Below, piece after piece: positions 22,400 to 24,830 of a stretch of DNA of 24,830 nt; the stretch's first letter is position 1; every line of letters begins with the position of its first letter. The notes beneath the pieces are model-generated. The model did no database searches. It was not told the DNA's origin and saw only the letters and a program-made list of their open reading frames with translations. Where the stretch lies: contig DASTZI010000498.1 in NCBI GenBank assembly GCA_035764385.1, positions 1 to 24,830 of the forward strand, written 5' to 3'. Both the position numbers and the translations under genes were made by a program. Source of the stretch: Gp6-AA40 sp035764385. GTDB lineage: Bacteria > Acidobacteriota > Vicinamibacteria > Vicinamibacterales > UBA2999.

Positions 22400-23371
22400 A
22401 TGCGGTATACGAGACGTGAGTTCGGGAAGCTGGCGATGGGGACCCTACCCGCAGCGGCGCTGCTGAACCAGCCGTTTCGAGCCTTCGCCGCAACGAAGCC
22501 CGACTCGGTCATCAATGGTGTGCACGTCAGCACGATCACCTACAGCTATCGCAGCATGCCTGACCAGAGCGCTGAAGCCATCCTTCGCTACGTCGTCAAT
22601 TCGGGCATCAGCGAGATCGAGTTCATGGGCGGCCCCGTCGAAGCGTACGCCGGTGCGCCGCAAGTGTTTCGGGTGCCGTTCGGAACGAAACCGAACGCGG
22701 AGCAACAAGCGAAGCTGCGCGAGGCGGCGGAACAGATGCGCGCGTGGCGCACGTCCGTCTCGATGGATCGCTTCAAGGCGCTCCGGAAAATGTTCAACGA
22801 CGCGGGCGTGACCATCTACGCGTGGAAGCAGCTCGCTCCTGAGATGTCGGATGCCGAGATGGAGTACGTGTTCAACGTGGCAGAGGCGCTTGGCAACACG
22901 CACACGACACTCGAACTCGTCGACGATGCGGCGCAGTTGAAGCGGATTGGTGCGTTCGCGGAGAAGCACAAGGTCTACGCCGCCTACCACACGCATCTGC
23001 AGGGCAGCATGACGGTCTTCGACCAGGCGTTTGCCGTGTCGAAATACAACAGGGCAAACGTCGATCTCGGCCACTACGTGGCAGCCGGTGGCGACCCGGT
23101 TCAGTTCCTGAACAAATTCCACGACCGCGTTGCGAGCTTCCACTTGAAGGATCGGCAAACCCCGGCACACGGTGCCGGCAATCTGGCGTGGGGCAAAGGC
23201 GACACGCCGATCCGCGAAATCCTGCAGCTTGTGAAGAAAAACAAATGGACGATGCCGGCGACGATCGAACTCGAGTACAACGTGCCCGCTGGCTCGGACG
23301 CGGTGAAGGAAGTCGTGAAGTGCCTGGATTACTGCAAGCAGGCGCTCGCGTCATCAACGCCTAGCGCATAG
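22400..23371 (+). CDS. Tat-exported sugar phosphate isomerase/epimerase-like TIM barrel, paralogue 2
   Basis: The 323-residue protein starts at ATG 22400, preceded by a strong GGGAGGGAAAGG. The Tat signal TRREFGKLAM occupies residues 4-13, with cleavage likely near residue 31. The TIM barrel keeps the probable metal ligands Glu172 (LELVD), Asp222 (NVDLGH), His248 (FHLKD) and Glu290 (TIELEY). It aligns along its whole length with the protein at 16302 but lacks the Gly/Pro insert. The family epimerises or isomerises sugars or keto sugars; export suggests a periplasmic substrate. It diverges from the redox/TonB operon across the perfect operator and converges with the cytochrome gene, leaving 2 bases between them. 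The exact substrate is not evident. Confidence 0.88.
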   Translation: MRYTRREFGKLAMGTLPAAALLNQPFRAFAATKPDSVINGVHVSTITYSYRSMPDQSAEAILRYVVNSGISEIEFMGGPVEAYAGAPQVFRVPFGTKPNAEQQAKLREAAEQMRAWRTSVSMDRFKALRKMFNDAGVTIYAWKQLAPEMSDAEMEYVFNVAEALGNTHTTLELVDDAAQLKRIGAFAEKHKVYAAYHTHLQGSMTVFDQAFAVSKYNRANVDLGHYVAAGGDPVQFLNKFHDRVASFHLKDRQTPAHGAGNLAWGKGDTPIREILQLVKKNKWTMPATIELEYNVPAGSDAVKEVVKCLDYCKQALASSTPSA

Positions 23372-23373
23372 CG

Positions 23374-24072
23374 TCACCGTACAGACGCAAGGTAGGCGAC
23401 GAGGTTTGTGACCTCCTCGGCCGAGAAGTTCTCCAGCAGCGCATGGTGCCGCTGCTGTGCCGATGTGAGTTTCGTATCGTTCAGGCGAGCGGATGTAAAC
23501 GACCGCTCGATCTTCAGGCCCTTCGGCTCCAGGATAGCCGCGCGAAGCGCCGGTGCGTCGTGCTTGCGCCCGATGCCCGCGAGATCGCGATCGACGGCGT
23601 GACACATGCTGCAGGTACGTTCGAAGTACGCCTTCCCTGCCGTTGCATCGCCTGTGCGAACGGGCGCTGCGGTCAACTCCTGATACCGTCCCTGCTGACG
23701 CGCGTAGTGAATCCAGGTGACGAGCGCGGCGATCTGCTGATCGCTCAGGTCCGAAAACTGCGGCATCGGCGAAAGCTTCGCCGTCTGCGGGATGCCCGCG
23801 CGGAGCAGCGGACCGATGCGGCTGCCGTTTTCATCGCGGCCCACGAGCGCGGAGTGCATCAGATCGGTCGCTTCGCCACGCGACACGAGGTTCAATCCGT
23901 GACAGTAGGCACAGCCGAACAGCACGAATGTCTCCTTGGCGTGCTGCAGAACCGGATCCGCCAGCGGTGGTCCGAGGAACTCGGTGTCGTAGCTGCGGTG
24001 AACCGGCGTCGATTGCGCGGCCATCGACGCCGCGAACGCCACCACGCAGATCCCGGTGAGGATGCGCGTCAT
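23374..24072 (-). CDS. Diheme periplasmic cytochrome c
   Basis: The 232-residue protein starts at ATG 24072-24070, overlapping the stop codon of the isomerase gene by one base (TGATG); an in-frame GTG one codon earlier is an alternative. Residues 1-20 are a signal peptide. Two haem-binding motifs are present, CAYCH at 54-58 and CSMCH at 154-158. The first domain has a good axial Met candidate in SPMPQF (Met103). After the second haem motif there is no methionine at all; a His pair (RHH near 212) lies where the ligand is often found. It probably carries electrons from a periplasmic sugar oxidation. The coupling to an isomerase-fold gene supports that pairing. Confidence 0.85.
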   Translation of the reverse strand: MTRILTGICVVAFAASMAAQSTPVHRSYDTEFLGPPLADPVLQHAKETFVLFGCAYCHGLNLVSRGEATDLMHSALVGRDENGSRIGPLLRAGIPQTAKLSPMPQFSDLSDQQIAALVTWIHYARQQGRYQELTAAPVRTGDATAGKAYFERTCSMCHAVDRDLAGIGRKHDAPALRAAILEPKGLKIERSFTSARLNDTKLTSAQQRHHALLENFSAEEVTNLVAYLASVR

Positions 24073-24830
24073 CACGCCACCGCCCTCTTGCAGTAGTCGA
24101 ACATCAGATCGACCTCTTCGACTTCCGGCCGCAGCGTCCCGTGCTCGAACTCGAGCAGCGCGACGATGGGCCACCGGTTGTCCCGAACGATTCGGAGCAG
24201 CTCGATGATGGGCGCGTCGCCTTCACCAAACGGCGCGCTTCGCCCGTTGTGTTTCCGGCGATCGCCGACGTGCATCCCGGCCATCCGATCGTGATGGCGC
24301 TCGAGAAACCCGACGCAGTCGCCGTCGGCAGCCGTGAAGTGACGAGTGTCGAGCATCATCTTGAAGTCCGGAGATAACGAGAGCCCGGTCACCATGCTCG
24401 CTTCGCTGGCGTACGCGTCGGGATCGGACAAGTTGTCGTGGTTGTGGAGGCCGACGAACATGCCGTGTCGTCCCGGAAACGGCACGAGCCGTCGCGACAC
24501 CGCAAGGCCGAACGAACCGACGCAGCCGCGCGCGCCGAGGATCTTCGCGCCTTCGAACGTCGCGTCGATCTCCGCGTCCGTGTAGCCGTCGTCGAAGTTC
24601 ACGTAATACGTGAACACCGCCACGCCCGCATCGTCGAGTTCCTTGCGAATGCCCCGGTAATATCCCGCGGGTGGAGATAGCCGCCAGGCGCGCATCTTGT
24701 CACGCGCCGCGGCGGCGCTGATGCCGGGATCGTTGAAGCGCGGCTCAACCCAGGTTGCGTGGAGTTCGACCATCCCCATCCCATTTCGGACGAGACGACG
24801 GATCAACTCGCCGCGGTTTTCCCGTGTCAT
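24072..24830 (-). CDS. Sugar phosphate isomerase/epimerase-like TIM barrel, paralogue 3 (5' end cut by the window edge)
   Basis: The frame is open to the window edge, giving 252 residues. Compared with the paralogues at 16302 and 22400, about 60 N-terminal residues, presumably including the Tat signal, are missing, so the ATG at the very edge is probably internal. Asp (MMLDTRHF), His (GMHVGD) and the last Glu (LLEFEHG) of the metal site are kept. The first metal-binding Glu is replaced by Ser106 (CVGSFG) in a gap-free alignment. It may have a changed metal site, or may bind rather than convert the sugar. It lies directly upstream of the cytochrome c gene, sharing one base with it. Confidence 0.82.
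   Translation of the reverse strand: MTRENRGELIRRLVRNGMGMVELHATWVEPRFNDPGISAAAARDKMRAWRLSPPAGYYRGIRKELDDAGVAVFTYYVNFDDGYTDAEIDATFEGAKILGARGCVGSFGLAVSRRLVPFPGRHGMFVGLHNHDNLSDPDAYASEASMVTGLSLSPDFKMMLDTRHFTAADGDCVGFLERHHDRMAGMHVGDRRKHNGRSAPFGEGDAPIIELLRIVRDNRWPIVALLEFEHGTLRPEVEEVDLMFDYCKRAVA

Noticed and set aside
24830..24830. ATG at the window edge as the true start of the third isomerase gene
   Set aside because: Alignment with the two paralogues shows about 60 residues, including the export signal, missing before this Met, so the gene continues beyond the window.

Overview
The window is a GC-rich bacterial chromosome fragment with tightly packed genes and several GTG starts. An Oar-like TonB receptor, a PVC-type haem-containing dehydrogenase, a DUF1080 protein, Tat-exported TIM-barrel isomerases and REP-like hairpins together suggest an Acidobacteriota genome, perhaps of the Vicinamibacteria type. 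That placement is inference from gene style; no rRNA or other phylogenetic marker is present. I see no tRNA, rRNA, CRISPR array, transposase or phage gene.

Layout. (1) 1-3472 (+): the tail of a DUF6152-like protein, a secreted protein of unknown function, and a two-gene ABC-2 exporter whose permease carries a long extra C-terminal half. (2) 3473-10078 (-): a large Oar-like TonB-dependent receptor behind a PVC-type membrane-bound dehydrogenase/cytochrome c, with REP-like hairpins around them. (3) 10079-10285: a divergent control region with three roughly 21-nt-phased direct repeats and a FadR-type palindrome. (4) 10286-16242 (+): a five-gene operon of DUF1080 protein, MFS importer, KduD-like SDR, diverged phosphoglucose-isomerase-fold protein and Gfo/Idh/MocA oxidoreductase, closed by a perfect 19-bp inverted repeat that includes the last stop codon. 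(5) 16302-18502: a Tat-exported TIM-barrel isomerase (-) and a 2-keto-3-deoxygluconate-type kinase (+), diverging from a promoter region with a LacI-type operator. (6) 18533-22338 (-): a TonB receptor, a double thioredoxin-fold protein and a stand-alone DsbD N-terminal-like protein, diverging from a second Tat-exported isomerase (22400-23371, +) across a second copy of the same operator. (7) 23374-24830 (-): a diheme cytochrome c translationally coupled to a third, edge-truncated isomerase paralogue.

Working model (inference): this is a carbohydrate-use locus. Outer-membrane receptors take up a sugar or glycoside. Periplasmic enzymes (the PVC-type dehydrogenase/cytochrome, DUF1080 and Tat-exported isomerase-fold proteins) oxidise and cleave it, much like the 3-keto-glycoside routes known in other bacteria. 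The MFS protein imports the product, and the cytosolic SDR, PGI-like isomerase, Gfo/Idh enzyme and KDG-type kinase process it. The shared operator ties the kinase, two isomerases and the redox/TonB operon into one likely LacI-family regulon; the regulator itself is outside the window. The strongest candidate for new biochemistry is the free-standing PGI-like enzyme, which keeps the catalytic residues but has lost the sugar-phosphate-binding loop.
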